Part shown: positions 1 to 10,802 of the stretch, in pieces
How positions within the stretch are numbered: the stretch's first letter is position 1
Layout: each line of letters opens with the position of its first letter
Source: Macrothele yani
Lineage: Eukaryota > Arthropoda > Arachnida > Araneae > Macrothelidae
DNA: 64,000 nucleotides
Assembly: GCA_039090855.1 (NCBI GenBank)
Contig: CM077005.1
Coordinates: 72,598,607-72,662,606 of the forward strand
Reading direction: 5' to 3'
The notes under the pieces: model-generated
What the model was told of the DNA's origin: nothing
Seen by the model: only the letters and a program-made list of their open reading frames with translations
Databases searched by the model: none
Translations under genes and position numbers: made by a program

Positions 1-112
1 GAGTTATGAGAATGGTTCCACCATTCTCATAGCTCTTTTTCTAGCTTCTCAGCAAATCCTGATAAATTTGATCTTTACACACGTGAAACAAAAATCTATT
101 CTTAAAGCTGTA

Positions 113-593
113 TCCATGGTTTTATACATCTGTCACTGTGCATAAGGGGCTTATACGTAGAGCACAGGCCATTGAATATGAAATTTTTCCAATTGGTTTG
201 CTTTCCAAAGAAGCGCAAGAGGCTAGGAATAAACACATAATAAAATTCCGTGAAACCCATGCACGAAAAACTTCACTAAACGACACACTGCAAGATGTTC
301 TGAATCTACTGTTGATCACTTCAGATCCTTACATCTCAAACATGCTTACTTTACACCAGAAGAAGACATTTACTTTATCCCTGGAAGTCCAACAGCTCCT
401 GAAACAACCGCAATTAATTGAAAGCAAAAAAAGCCGAAGGCGAGGAGAAAAAATAGAAGATGAGGAATATGACGAGGAATTTGATGATCAAAAAGAAGAC
501 AAGGAAGTGTCTTCTTCTATTGATGATAATGAGGAGGAAAATTATGAAATAGAAATATCTGCTATTGATCATAGCAATAAGAATATCTGGTAA
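113..593 (+). pseudogene. 3' part of an arthropod TE-associated protein gene (function unknown)
   Basis: An open frame runs from a Pro-Trp codon pair at 113 to a TAA at 591-593. The part from 138 has 151 codons and begins with GTG, so it is the interior and C-terminus of a longer protein. Residues PIGLLSKEAQEARNK, followed by HARKTSL and ITSDPYIS, form a pattern that I remember (unsearched) from the C-terminal third of uncharacterised multicopy proteins in arthropod genomes, probably encoded by a DNA transposon. The last 50 residues are very acidic (runs of E and D) and look disordered. Upstream bases 1-112 fit the same protein only with frame changes, so this is a truncated or decayed copy. 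A mariner element begins 65 bp after the stop. No catalytic residues are visible, and I assign no function. Confidence 0.5.
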
Positions 594-657
594 TGAATTA
601 ATCATTAATCATATATGGCATGTATATATGTATTTTTTTGTACTGTATGCATATGTA

Positions 658-1939
658 TTTGGTGTGCAACTTAATTCTCGGACACAAGCACGACACGTTC
701 ACAGCAAATTATAGCAAATCGAATACGTACCTAATCAGGAAAATAATACCCGTCGTGTTAGATACATTTGAGCCATCGGTCAGGGTCCTGCCAAATACCA
801 CTGCGGCAAAAAGAGGGCTGTTTCGAGTTGATGAAGTCATCAATACTTGTGTGGACCTCCTCCACAGAAGTGAAGTGCATATCACTCAGGTGATGTTGCA
901 GGGAGCTAAAGAGGTGATAGTCCGACGGGGCGAAGTCTGGAGAATACGCCGGATGGGAAAAAATCTCCCATCCCAGGTCGATGATCGTGTTTAAAGTCGT
1001 TTTTGTGGTGTGAGGACGCGCATTATCCTGAAGCAACAGGACTGACCTTCTGCCCTTGCCGGTGTATGGCCTTTTCGCCTCCATTGCGTTACTCACACAA
1101 ATGAGTTGCTTACAATAACACTCAGCATTGACCGTTTCACCAGGTTTGAGCAACTCATAGTGTATGGCACCGCGCTGATCCCTCCATACGCACAGCAACA
1201 ACTTCCTGGCATGGATATTCGGTTTGGCGGTACTCGTGGTAGGCTGACCTGGATAAACCTACGATTTGCGCGGCTTAGGATTATCGTAGAGGATCCACTT
1301 CTCATCACAGGTCACAATCTTGTGGAGGAAATCTTTCTTCTTGAATCTGGAAAGCAAGGACACAGCAACATCGTAGCGCCTAGACTTGTTCCCATCTGTG
1401 AGTTGATGGGGCACCCAACGGCTCTCTTTGTGAATCCGTCCGAACTTGTTCAGGGGCTTTGCAATGGCTTGTCATGTTACTCCGAGTTCCTGGGTTAGCC
1501 CTGAATGTGTGCGACAGAGATACGCGTCCAACAGTTGTTCCAGTTTCTCATCGTTAACTTTCTGTAACTGTCCCGGACGTTCTGCATCACGGAGATTGAA
1601 ATTTCTCTACTTAAACCGCTAGAACCACTTCTTATACGTACTGTAGGACACAGCAGCCTCACCCAAAGCAGCACAGATCATTTGCTGGGCTTCCGCGTTT
1701 GTTTTTTTTCAGCTGAAACGTGAACAACGGGAGGCAGTGCCTTAAATGTTGTTTTTCGAACGACATTGCTTTCACCGTCCACTTTCGTCCCTCCTGTCAC
1801 TACAGCTGTGAGCGGTTAAGGTTGCCTGGAAAGCAGTTGGATGGCGTTGCAATCAGCCATTATCGTACACAGCTATTTACATTTGCTGACGTTCTATGAT
1901 TGCTTGCGGTAAAAGGGGCAGAGAATTAAGTTGCCCACC
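658..1939 (-). mobile_element. Mariner element A with inverted ends
   Basis: Terminal inverted repeats are visible: ggtgtgcaacttaattctc at 661-679 and its imperfect complement at 1921-1939 (about 17 of 19 bases). A TA lies at 1940-1941 and another at 656-657, consistent with mariner target duplication, with three extra T at the left end. The 1.28-kb size is normal for mariner. It contains one decayed transposase gene on the minus strand. A SINE target duplication begins 5 bases after its right end. Confidence 0.85.
758..1766 (-). pseudogene. Mariner transposase, broken
   Basis: The product would be a DD34D cut-and-paste transposase acting in the nucleus. Reading minus strand from the ATG at 1766, the N-terminal helix-turn-helix region is shifted and carries stops. 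The catalytic domain then shows IVTCDEKWILYDN (first Asp), LLLQDNARPHT (second Asp) and YSPDFAPSDYHLF (third Asp), in the right order and spacing. A Trp codon after the first catalytic motif (KPRKS-stop-V) has become TAG near 1258-1264, and further stops lie upstream. The last 147 codons (758-1201) are open. It cannot make a full transposase. It belongs to the same broad group as the copy at 57.8 kb. Confidence 0.88.
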
Positions 1940-1958
1940 TAATACATATAGACGTGTG

Positions 1959-2166
1959 CCGCCCCGGGGGCGCCGTGGTCTAAGCGATGGCCTCTGATCA
2001 CACGTCCGAAAGGGGTCCGGGTTCGGAACCCGGTGAGGCATGGAGGTTGTGTTTGTCTTACGGCACTGGCTCTCTCTCCTTCCCTGGAAGCCAGTGACCC
2101 TAAATTAGGGACGAACGACTGCTTATAGCCCATTGAGTTGCTCACGGTGGTCGTTAAACCTTCAAT

Positions 2167-2200
<34 letters not shown>

Positions 2201-2213
2201 CCAATCAAACAAA
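1959..2213 (+). mobile_element. SINE-A copy with 14-bp target duplication
   Basis: tRNA-derived SINE: the head has an A box (gccgtggtctaag) and a B box (gggttcggaac), followed by the family body and a long poly-A (about 30 A, ending at 2197). The 14-bp direct repeat catatagacgtgtg flanks it at 1945-1958 and 2214-2227. Between the poly-A and the right repeat lies a second short tail (cctccaatcaaac), as if the 3' end had been copied twice. Confidence 0.92.
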
Positions 2214-2227
2214 CATATAGACGTGTG

Positions 2228-2940
2228 TGTATAGATGTGTTTGACTGTGTATCAGATGATAAGAACATAATATTTTAATTAATAATGTATCAATATGTTA
2301 TTGCATAATGTTATATTATTATATTAAAATATATATTGTTATTATCATTAGTGCTATTATATACTATATTATTATGTTTTATTCATTTCCTATGATGTAT
2401 TACATCAGTTCTTAAATTTAAAGTATGATATGAATTGCACCCTGTAATTATTTCAGTGACAAAATTAATAATTTTTTAGTTGTCATCATAATAGTCTTAA
2501 TAAATTTTTCACTATTTTGGAGATCTTTTTTGTTTATGCTACAAGATATATCAGTTTCAAATTCAAAGTAATTTTGACCTGTTGGATTCGCATTTGGGAC
2601 TACTGTGCATTCGACTGAAAGTTGTCGCCGAGATTAAGTGCAGGGAACAACCAGGCGTGCTTAGATTTGTGATGAAACCTCCGGCAAAACATCCGTGGGA
2701 TTGTATAATTCCTGATAGCATAGTCCACTTATTCTCACTCTTTTAATGTGCTGTAGCTACCGAGATCATTTCGATGCAGTGGTCCGAACGCCCAGGTTTG
2801 GACGACTAAACTTAGCTATTCGCCCTTTCACCTCCATCACCTACCATGTAGTTGGTTCGCAACTGCAATCATTTGCATAACCCAACTATCAATTGTGAAA
2901 ACACAGGTTTGTACGCGACAGACAGCAAAGCGGTGTCCCT
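2228..2940. other. AT-rich intergenic stretch, nothing recognised
   Basis: The first half is strongly A+T rich with many short TATTA runs. No frame longer than 60 codons, inverted repeat or family match was seen. Confidence 0.5.
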
Positions 2941-3043
2941 TCACTCCTGAGTAAGTCGCTCTGCCAACTGAGCTGCGCCGAAAGAATATCTCGTTGCAGA
3001 TTTGTCGCTTTGACGCATGTTTTCACCTCTGTAGTACGTCACA
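2941..3043 (-). repeat. tRNA-derived SINE-B-type unit, left arm of an inverted pair
   Basis: Read on the minus strand it begins tgtgacgtactac and ends in a tRNA-like A-box segment (gcagctcagttggcagagcg). It is the inverted partner of 3143-3243. No B box or tail is clear, so it is a 5' portion only. Confidence 0.6.
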
Positions 3044-3142
3044 CAACACATACGTATGCAGTAAGTTTACGTGGCACTCCTAGAAATACCTTCTGGTGTG
3101 TCGTTTCCGTGTGGAGCATAGTAGTTTCCCCGCTACTGACAC

Positions 3143-3243
3143 TGTGACGTACTATAGTGGTGAAAACATGTGTCAAGACGACAAATCTGTAAAGAGACAT
3201 TCTGTCCGCGTAGCTCGTTTGGGAGAGCGACTTATCTACTGGT
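3143..3243 (+). repeat. tRNA-derived SINE-B-type unit, right arm of an inverted pair
   Basis: Begins tgtgacgtactatag, then the same conserved block (gtgaaaacatgtgtcaagac) and the tRNA-like segment gtagctcgtttgggagagcg. Roughly 85% identical by eye to the complement of 2941-3043, with a 99-bp unrelated spacer. Confidence 0.6.
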
Positions 3244-3436
3244 GTTTTCACAACATACGATCTGGTTTCTTGATATTTCGTCTTCTGAAAGTTACATTTG
3301 AGAATTTCTCACTATTGAATAGTTCCTGTTATGAAATATATTTTGCGCATTTTTTTTACTTTTTCATAGTTCACAGTTCTGTCCCTAGGGATCAGGGTAT
3401 GTTTTTCTTGGCAAAAGCGTTTTCAATTCAAAGAAT

Positions 3437-4612
3437 GAGGGTGGTTTTAACAACACTTCTGCACACTGTCCGTATTTAAGAAAAGTATGAAGTAACGGAG
3501 AAAACTTACCTTATTGCCGTTCAATATACTCCCCTCCACTGCTAATGACAGCTTACTAGCGGTGAGGTAGGTCCTGGGTGCCCGGTAGTACGCCATCTTT
3601 GTTCAGCTGCCGTATTACTTGGGTTACGTCCAATGACAGTTCGTCCAGCTATTCGTAGCGGATGCTACGGAGCCGATTTTTTAACTTTGGGAAAAGATCA
3701 AAGTCGGGTGGACTGAGTTCAGGGTTGTATGGTTGGGGTGATAAAGTTTCCCAGACATGTTTCGAGAAAAGTCCCCGTACCGACGCTGCATCATGACACG
3801 ATGCGTTGTCATGATGCAAGATCGCTCCTGCTTTCAAAAAGTTGGGGCGATTTGGAGGAATTTTCGGTCTCAACTTTGTCCTCAGGAAATCACGATGATA
3901 TTGTGCGTTGACATTTTGCCCTACTGGCACTCGGTCAGAGACCACAACACCCTGGGCATTGTACGCAAACATCATCATTTGCTTCCTTTTGGATTGTTGC
4001 CGACGACACTTCGTGTAGCGTGGGGAACTTTGATACCTCCATTCCGCTGACTCCCTTTCGAACCAATGGAGGTGATCCTGTGCGACGCTCACTCTGGCTG
4101 CCTTCTGCTCGGGGGTGAGTTGATGGGTCACCCAGGGCGTGGCGATTTCTCTTTTTCCCAGTGAGTCGGTCATAATCCGGTGAACAGACATGGTGGGCAA
4201 ATTTGCCTCATGAGCAAACTCCTCGACTGTCAAACGGCGATTCTCCTTGAGAAGCGTTGCAATAATGGTGACAGATGTTCCGCCTGTCGCCGAATGAGAT
4301 CGGCCGCAGCGGTGAAGATCTTCGATGCTGCTTCGGCCCTCCCTAAAGTATGATGCCCAGCGAGAAATTGTGCTTCGATCAAGAGTTTCTTCCCCACAAA
4401 CTTCTAACGCTGTAACTCGACCCGAGGAGCTTCACGCTTACATACACCCCCCCCCCCCCCGCCGTGCCCACACTGTAAATGACATCGTGTCGTTCTGACA
4501 CCACTGCGTAGCTGAGAGTCTGACTTTGACATGGCACAATCATTTTCCCTATTGCGTCATCGGCTTCCGTTTTAGATTGACGTGTGCAGAACTTTTGTTA
4601 TGAACCTCGTAC
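3437..4612 (-). mobile_element. Mariner element B, degraded ends
   Basis: The left end (near 3437-3468) and the complement of the right end (near 4580-4611) share cttctgcacac and a gaggt...taacaa pattern, i.e. weak terminal inverted repeats 1.18 kb apart. Inside is a minus-strand mariner transposase. A run of 14 C (4447-4460) lies near the right end. Confidence 0.65.
3649..4425 (-). pseudogene. Mariner transposase lacking its first catalytic motif
   Basis: The frame is open from about 4425 down to the TAG at 3649-3651. The N-terminal part contains a helix-turn-helix (DRSTISRWASYFREGRSS, then LTVEEFAHEANLPTMSVHRI). The C-terminal part has ILHHDNASCHD (second Asp) and YNPELSPPDFDLFP (third Asp) with 34 residues between the two Asp, the mariner spacing. 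The block that should carry the first Asp (TGDExW) is missing: the sequence runs from WFERE straight into SAEWRYQSSP, which fits a deletion of roughly 20 codons. The protein would therefore lack one of three metal ligands. Remaining frame is otherwise unusually open for this window. Confidence 0.85.
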
Positions 4613-5978
4613 TGCAGAAGAACTGTTTTTGAGCGGACGCACTTGATTAGAAACATCATTTTTCTCTTAAAATTATACACGGTTTTCTTCCTACGGCTGT
4701 GTAATGTTGTATCAGGTTTTTATCCATGTCTCTGCTTCTAAATTTTCGATTTCAAAATCAGTTTTGCTTCGATTACCTTCAGCTATGAGGAACATTTTTC
4801 GCACAATTAATGATTTGCGTTAACGTACATTTCTTTCGCTAGTAGGCGTTACGAGATACTATTTACTATATGAGATTAGCGGGTTTTAGAAATCTTGTTG
4901 AAAAAATTCCCTTCACACTGTAAGCATATTATTTGTTTTTGTTGATTCTAAAAATTGTGTTTGCGATGTCGTTTTTCTTCGGAAAAGATTCCAAACGTAT
5001 GTTCACAGCACTCTGAAATGTAGTGTCATCTTTCTTGTGCGTTCTCTTCACGACTCTTGTAATAATTCTACATTTTACAGCGCGGGATTACAGCGTTTTG
5101 CATTTTTGCTGCTATTCTCTTTTTTTTTTTAATATTAAAAGATTTACGTGAGCAAAAATAGTTTTCTTTTTTTTGTGCTTGAAGTTAAGCATCATGAATC
5201 TTTTGGATTTGTTTCCGTTCTATATACAGATTTGTAAAGGCTCCCTTGTGATTGAATATCTGAATTACTGTTCGGACGGATATTTACGATCGACAGTATG
5301 ATAGAAACACCTAACGATGCACTTAAAGATTTTCGGAGTGAAATCTGAAGTGCGTTTTTACTGATGTTGTTGCTTCTCCAATATAAAATATCATCGACGA
5401 GACTATTAGCGTCCAGAAAACCAGCTTAGTAAGAAGTTGCCTGGGTAACCAAGACTACATATTTCATTTTTTAGGCTCAGGTTATTAAACTAAAAGCTTC
5501 GGGTATTAAATTCTTTTCGAATTCCAGTCGTTTTTCTATTCTTAACTGATAAAAAAATTGTTTGTTTGCGTTGAGCCTATGTACATGCCATTTGAATACT
5601 TCATCAATATTGCCTTTTTGTTTGTAACTCATTATTTTATAGATTGCAATTTTTCAGACTACGCTTAAGTAGCTAGTCATACATAGTTTCCTGAAGAGTT
5701 AAAGGAAAGGAAACCACAGGAGGCAAACTTCTTTTATAGGTTAATTGTTCGCCGTCTTAATAACACATAAATAAAACGGGGCTAACCAACGGAAGCAGAG
5801 TAAAGTTACTTAATTTTAGTGCTATTCTATGCCGGAAGACTAAAAAGATAAACTGCTGTAAAAGGAGAGGGTTGTCCTAATAAAAAACAAATACATTTCT
5901 TGAACATTTTCATTTAAGTCTTATTACTATAGCATGATACAAAATGCAAAAACCTAATTCATATGCAAATATTATATA
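4613..5978. other. AT-rich spacer, nothing recognised
   Basis: About 1.4 kb of A+T-rich sequence with T runs. No long frame, repeat pair or element end was identified. Confidence 0.5.
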
Positions 5979-7272
5979 ATTGGGTGTGTGCATAAGTTCT
6001 ACCAGTATTTGTAGGTTACAAAGAAAGGAGGAGAACACACACACACAAAAAGTACCTAGCATTTTACATAGTTGCCATCATTCTGTATGACCCCTTGCCA
6101 TCTGTGTATGAGTAGGTGAATCCCCCGCCGGAAAAACTCCTATATTTTAGAGTAAAAAAAGTAATGCAATGCCGTTTTCACATCATCCCCATCATTGAAG
6201 GATTGGATAGCGAAAGCGCTATGTAACGATCGAAAAAAGTGGTAGTCCGAAGATTCCAGGTTAGGGGAATACGCCGAGTGAGGTAACACTTCCCAACCAG
6301 AGGGCAGTAATTTTTGCCGAGTGATTAAAGCAGCGTGAAGTCTGGCGTTATCATGATGAAGGATCACGCATTTGCGATTAACGGGTGCTGGCCGCTTTGA
6401 TGTCAGTTGTTCTCGCAATCTGTCCAACTGTTGGCAGCAGAGGTCAACATTTGGCGTTCGGTTACACGCCAACACCTCCTAGTGGATTATTCCCTCGGCA
6501 TACCACCATAAACTCAAAAAAAAAAAACTTTTTGGAATGCAGTCCTCTTTTTACAGTCGATAGAGCGAAACCCGACTTTGGCACACAGTCCGTCGACGCT
6601 TTACATTACGGTACAATACCCATTTCTCATCACTCGTTACAATTCGTCCCAAAAACTGTTCATTTCTGTGACAAGAAAGCAAAGACACACAGGTACGGAT
6701 TCTCTCCTCTCGTTGCTTTGCAGAAACTGGTGCGGAACCCAGTTATCGAACTTGGTGATGAACCCAAGCGCATGCATTCGTCTTTCGACTATTTTTCTGT
6801 GTTCCGACAACGTTTCCGCTTATTCCTGAACGGTTGGATGTGGGTCATTTGTTTATGGCTTGGTCGACAAACCCGTCGGAAACCACGGATGGACGTTCAG
6901 GACGTGGTTGATCTTTACAGCTTCTGTCTCCGTCCCGGAATTTCCTAAACCAACGGCGACATGTGCTATCATCAACTACATCCTCCCCATACACTTGACA
7001 GATGTTGCGGCAAGCCGCGGCTGTAGTACTGTCTTTATCGAACGCGTACAGTAAACAGCGTCTAACGTGCTTCTTATCGCACGTCATGTTACACCGTCCG
7101 TGAATTCCGTTACAAATGACTTACTCGGACAAACCTAATGCATCTACGTGCTATACTGCTCCTCGCTTTATTGGCCGAAAATTCGGCATCGCAACGTCAT
7201 CTGTGACGTAACTACTCCGATCACAATTTGCATTTATTCCAAAAAAGGGTAGAATTCTTGCACACACCCAAT
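5979..7272 (-). mobile_element. Mariner element C with well-kept inverted ends
   Basis: The left end attgggtgtgtgcataagtt (5979 on) pairs with the complement of 7248-7272, about 22 of 25 bases. The 1.29-kb length and the enclosed transposase remains are typical of mariner. The next mariner starts 11 bp beyond its right end. Confidence 0.88.
6140..7087 (-). pseudogene. Mariner transposase, frameshifted
   Basis: The N-terminal domain (6845-7087) is open and shows the mariner helix-turn-helix, ending in WFRKFRDGD and DQPRPERPS. The middle can be followed only by changing frame: WVLYRNVKRRRTV lies near 6590-6640 and marks the region after the first catalytic Asp. The C-terminal part (6140-6475) has VILHHDNARLHAA (second Asp) and YSPNLESSDYHFF (third Asp). 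At least two frameshifts and an A-run near 6520 break it. It is a dead copy of a DD34D transposase, flanked by its own terminal repeats. Confidence 0.87.
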
Positions 7273-7283
7273 GCATTGTTATA

Positions 7284-8555
7284 TTGGGTCATCCCATAAG
7301 TAATGCGGGTTTTCACTGGTAGCTTTGAAAGGCAACAAACAATGTAACAAGTTCATTTAAATTTAAAATATATTTACCGTCATTATTTACAACGTCTTCC
7401 CTTCGCAATATTACATTTTCATTTACCTGAGATAAAAGTCTTTGAGCATACATCAAGCTCCCTTCGGGCAACATTCTCTGTATGAAACCGTTTCCCACTG
7501 ACTTTGTGTTGGATACTACGGCAAAGCTGATAATCCGATGGTGCCAAGTCAGGAGAATATGGCGGCTGTGTCATAACTCCTCATTTAAACTGCCTCAGTT
7601 TTTGGAGCTTGTCTTTCGCCGTATGAGGGTCTGGCGTTTTCATGATGAAAACTGACATCTCTTTTGTTGGCCAGTGCTGAGCTTTTTCTTCAATGGATTG
7701 CTTTAGCCGGTACAGTTGTTGACTTCTCCTTCGTGATATTTGGTTGGCTGGTTGCAGCTCGTAGTGGATAACCTCATTCATATTCCACCAAACTGATAGC
7801 ATAATGTTCCTCGGATGGAGTCTCCCTTTCGGCTGTGGAGATGGTGTCTCGTTTCCGTCCACCCATCGTCTTTGACGCCTAATATTGTTATACACAATTC
7901 GTTTCTTATCACTGGTAACTATTCGATTAAAAAAAGGTTCCTTTACAGTCGACAGAGGCAAGACGTGCAGACCTCCATTCGTTGTTTCAGATTGCTCTCC
8001 GATAGTTCGCGAGGAACCTATTGACCTAACTTAGAAACTTTACCAATCTTTTGTAGATGCTGGTGGACTGTGAAATGGGTTGACTGGAGCTGCTCTGCTA
8101 ATTTTTCCACAGTTATACGAACATTTTGCTCGCTTGAAGATCGTGAGTAACAGATTGTCATCCAATTCCTGAGGACGACCTGGCCTTGGCTCATCTTTTA
8201 GGCTATAGTTCCCGGACCGAAAAAGGTGGAACCATCTTTGTCCTTGATTCACACTTATAGTATCTGAACCATAAATCACGCACACTTTCTGCACTGCTGC
8301 TTTAGCGTATTTGTCCTGACGATACTCCCAAAGCAAAATATGCCTTATATGAAGTTACCTCTCTTCCAAGATGAGGGGTTAATAAATGTATTAAATGGAC
8401 GTCTAAACCGCTTAAAGTTTACTCAGATATATGCGAACATCGCAGTGTCCAGCAGTGTACTCGCATATACCCCTACAGATCTGCGATGATTGTACCATTT
8501 GGCGGCATTCATTCCGACCACATCGAAAATTCTGTATAATTTATGGAATGACCAA
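7284..8555 (-). mobile_element. Mariner element D with TA target duplication
   Basis: The left end ttgggtcatcccataagtaa and the complement of the right end (ttggtcattccataaattat, ending at 8555) are inverted repeats. A TA sits immediately outside both (7282-7283 and 8556-8557). Length is 1,272 bp. The end sequence resembles the mellifera-type mariner ends as I remember them. Confidence 0.9.
7419..8336 (-). pseudogene. Mariner (mellifera-like) transposase, broken
   Basis: The N-terminal domain (8040-8336) carries a helix-turn-helix with WFHLFRSGNYSLKDEPRPGRP. The central frame (7581-7961) starts at RIVTSDKKRIVYNN, where the normal Asp-Glu of the first motif is Asp-Lys. The second catalytic region reads FIMKTPDPHTAKDKL in place of the usual HDNARPH, so the second ligand region is damaged. 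The third motif, YSPDLAPSDYQLC, is preserved in another frame near 7530-7560. The frame ends at a TGA at 7419-7421. Frameshifts separate the three parts, so no working enzyme is possible. Confidence 0.86.
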
Positions 8556-9904
8556 TATAAAAACAGCTATTCTTAATGGTTTTATACTACGAGCGAATGC
8601 TCAAATTAAGATCTCTGTCAAATTTCCTCCCAAATGAGAGTTAAATTTACGATGAGGTTTAAATTCCATTGAGGCAAAGAAGGGAACTGCAATTTGGTCA
8701 TAAAATACAGTCCAAAATTTGTTCAAATCTTGAGCAATGTTTTCGGTTCCCATCCACTCCTTGCTTTTCCTATCCACTGCCAAATGATGTCTTCGAAGGA
8801 GCCACCGCCGGTTGTACTTTGTAAGAAAAAACTGTGTTGGCGGAGGCCCAAATTATTTTTATACATAATAATGAGCTAATTGTTGTAATTGAGAGAGAAG
8901 CCCTAGCTGGGTTTATCAAATTTATCTCAGAAAATCCACTTTCACATTTGTTAGAAAATACAGCAATGTTTTAAAAGTTGTGTAGGTTTTATTAAACTTG
9001 AAGTTGTAGGTATTACATAAAACCACGAATAATATCTCTTTGATTAAGATGAAACCTGTTAAATAAGTTCATGATTTCTTATTCAAGATATAGCACATTC
9101 CCTTTTTTATATATAATGTATCGCGGCACAAAGGTTGCACAGCAATACATTACGTACGGAAAGGATACATTTTCGTGTACAACGTGATAAAAAACCAAAG
9201 GACAATTGATTAACTCCTGCCGCCTCTCTTTCTTACATGTTATGTTAATTAAATGTGAAATGTTACGGTTTCTACGTTGTTTTAATTAAAGTGCTATTCT
9301 AGAACCTAAAAGAAAAAGTTTTCTGTTATAAAAAATGTTGGAACACCGTTCCGGTGTGTTTCGCCGAAAAAATAAAGCCCTGCTTAATTCTGTAATCTTT
9401 CATTATCTTAATTTTTTTCATTTTACGGCCTGAATTTATTCTTTCTGTAATACCTTCGATTTAATTTCTTCATGAATAACCATTTAAAAACTACAGGTAT
9501 TTAATCAGCTGTTGTTCAGTATTCTCGTGTTTTTAGTTTCCTTTTACAAAAAGCAGAACTCAACGACATTTATTTTAAAACAGACGATCGGCAGGTAAGA
9601 AAAATAGATACACCACTATTGTTATCGTCTGTCTTTCTATTAATATTAAGTATTGTGTCTTCAGGTACTGGTAACTGACATGAAACAGACGACATATAGA
9701 TACTTTCTCCAATTACTATCATCTTTTAGATCTAATAACATTATATTAGTTGTAGATAATGCATTGCTATATTTTAGGGCATCATATAAGCGTTCTTATG
9801 ATATTTACCAAATTACTATGTTTTCATATGCAAAAATGAATTATTTTTTAACTTCATTGAAGATTGGTAGAAATAATCGTAAACAAGAATGATGCAACTC
9901 TACA
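8556..9904. other. AT-rich spacer, nothing recognised
   Basis: Contains only short frames with no family resemblance (for example a 79-codon frame at 9653-9892, compositionally like random AT-rich DNA). No element ends seen. Confidence 0.5.
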
Positions 9905-10238
9905 CTGCTAAAAATATCGTGCTAGGTTGCACCAAAAAGTGGTACTAAATTAAGTGCAACACTTTTTGAGAAAAGATACACCATTGTGTGGTGCAAACAA
10001 AACCGAAAATACGATGCAACCGTGCACAATAACGTGATGTACAGTTGCACCGTGTTGAAAACAACAACATGGTTCAATCTTGCACGATAATGTGGTGTAA
10101 CGGTGTTCAGTAACGTGATGCAAAAATGCAACGTGATGTTGGATTTCGTTTCCAGCACACAATGGTGTGTTTTATCGCAGAAAGTGGTGCAGCTGGTGTA
10201 GTACCACTCTATGGTACAACCTACCAGAACATTATTGA
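9905..10238. mobile_element. MITE-like element with inverted ends and repeated GTGCAAC motifs
   Basis: The left end aggttgcaccaaaaagtgg (9924 on) pairs with the complement of 10201-10222 (about 18 of 22), and weaker pairing extends about 15 bp outward. Between them the words gtgcaac/gttgcac and acgtgatg recur many times on both strands. No coding frame fits a transposase. The size and structure suit a small non-autonomous DNA element. Confidence 0.6.
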
Positions 10239-10802
10239 TAGGGTAAGTTGAAAACAGTACAGCAATTTCACTTTAAAGTAAATTATACTTCTTTCGTTAA
10301 TATTATTAATTGCAAATGCTGTGATTTCTTTTTGGGGTTTAACGATAACTATGAGCACCTTAGGGCTAATTTGGGGCCGCTGGCTGCACGGATGGGACGG
10401 AACCAGCGGTTTTGGGCAAACATACCACACATACCTCCTCCGGGCGCACGAGCTTAGGCACATCTCGGAGAAATGATCAAAGTCGGTTCTTCAGAACTCT
10501 CGGCCATTATAAAGGCTAATTACCCAGTTGACCGAACCATGGATTCCAAAACTCAGAACCACTTTTGTTACGAATATCAGTATTTCAGAAATGGTGTACC
10601 ATAAGCGGACTAACTGCGAGCGTTTTCTGCGAAAAATTCAGAGGTTGCTCTGAATAAGTAATATTTGAAATATACTCGACATGGAATACACTACACCACG
10701 GAGGAATTCATAAATGAGATGGAACTTACCATACGACGGGAAATCACTAAATAAGTCACAAGCAGTTATTTAAAAAATGCTGAGATGCTAACTTGAAGAA
10801 CA
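10239..10802. other. Spacer, nothing recognised
   Basis: Includes a moderately GC-rich patch at 10360-10450 with a short frame on each strand. No family was recognised. Confidence 0.45.

Noticed and set aside
1106..1498. 130-codon plus-strand frame
   Set aside because: Antisense shadow of mariner A; the minus strand carries the transposase motifs.
6385..6948. 187-codon plus-strand frame
   Set aside because: Antisense to mariner C; no motif of its own.
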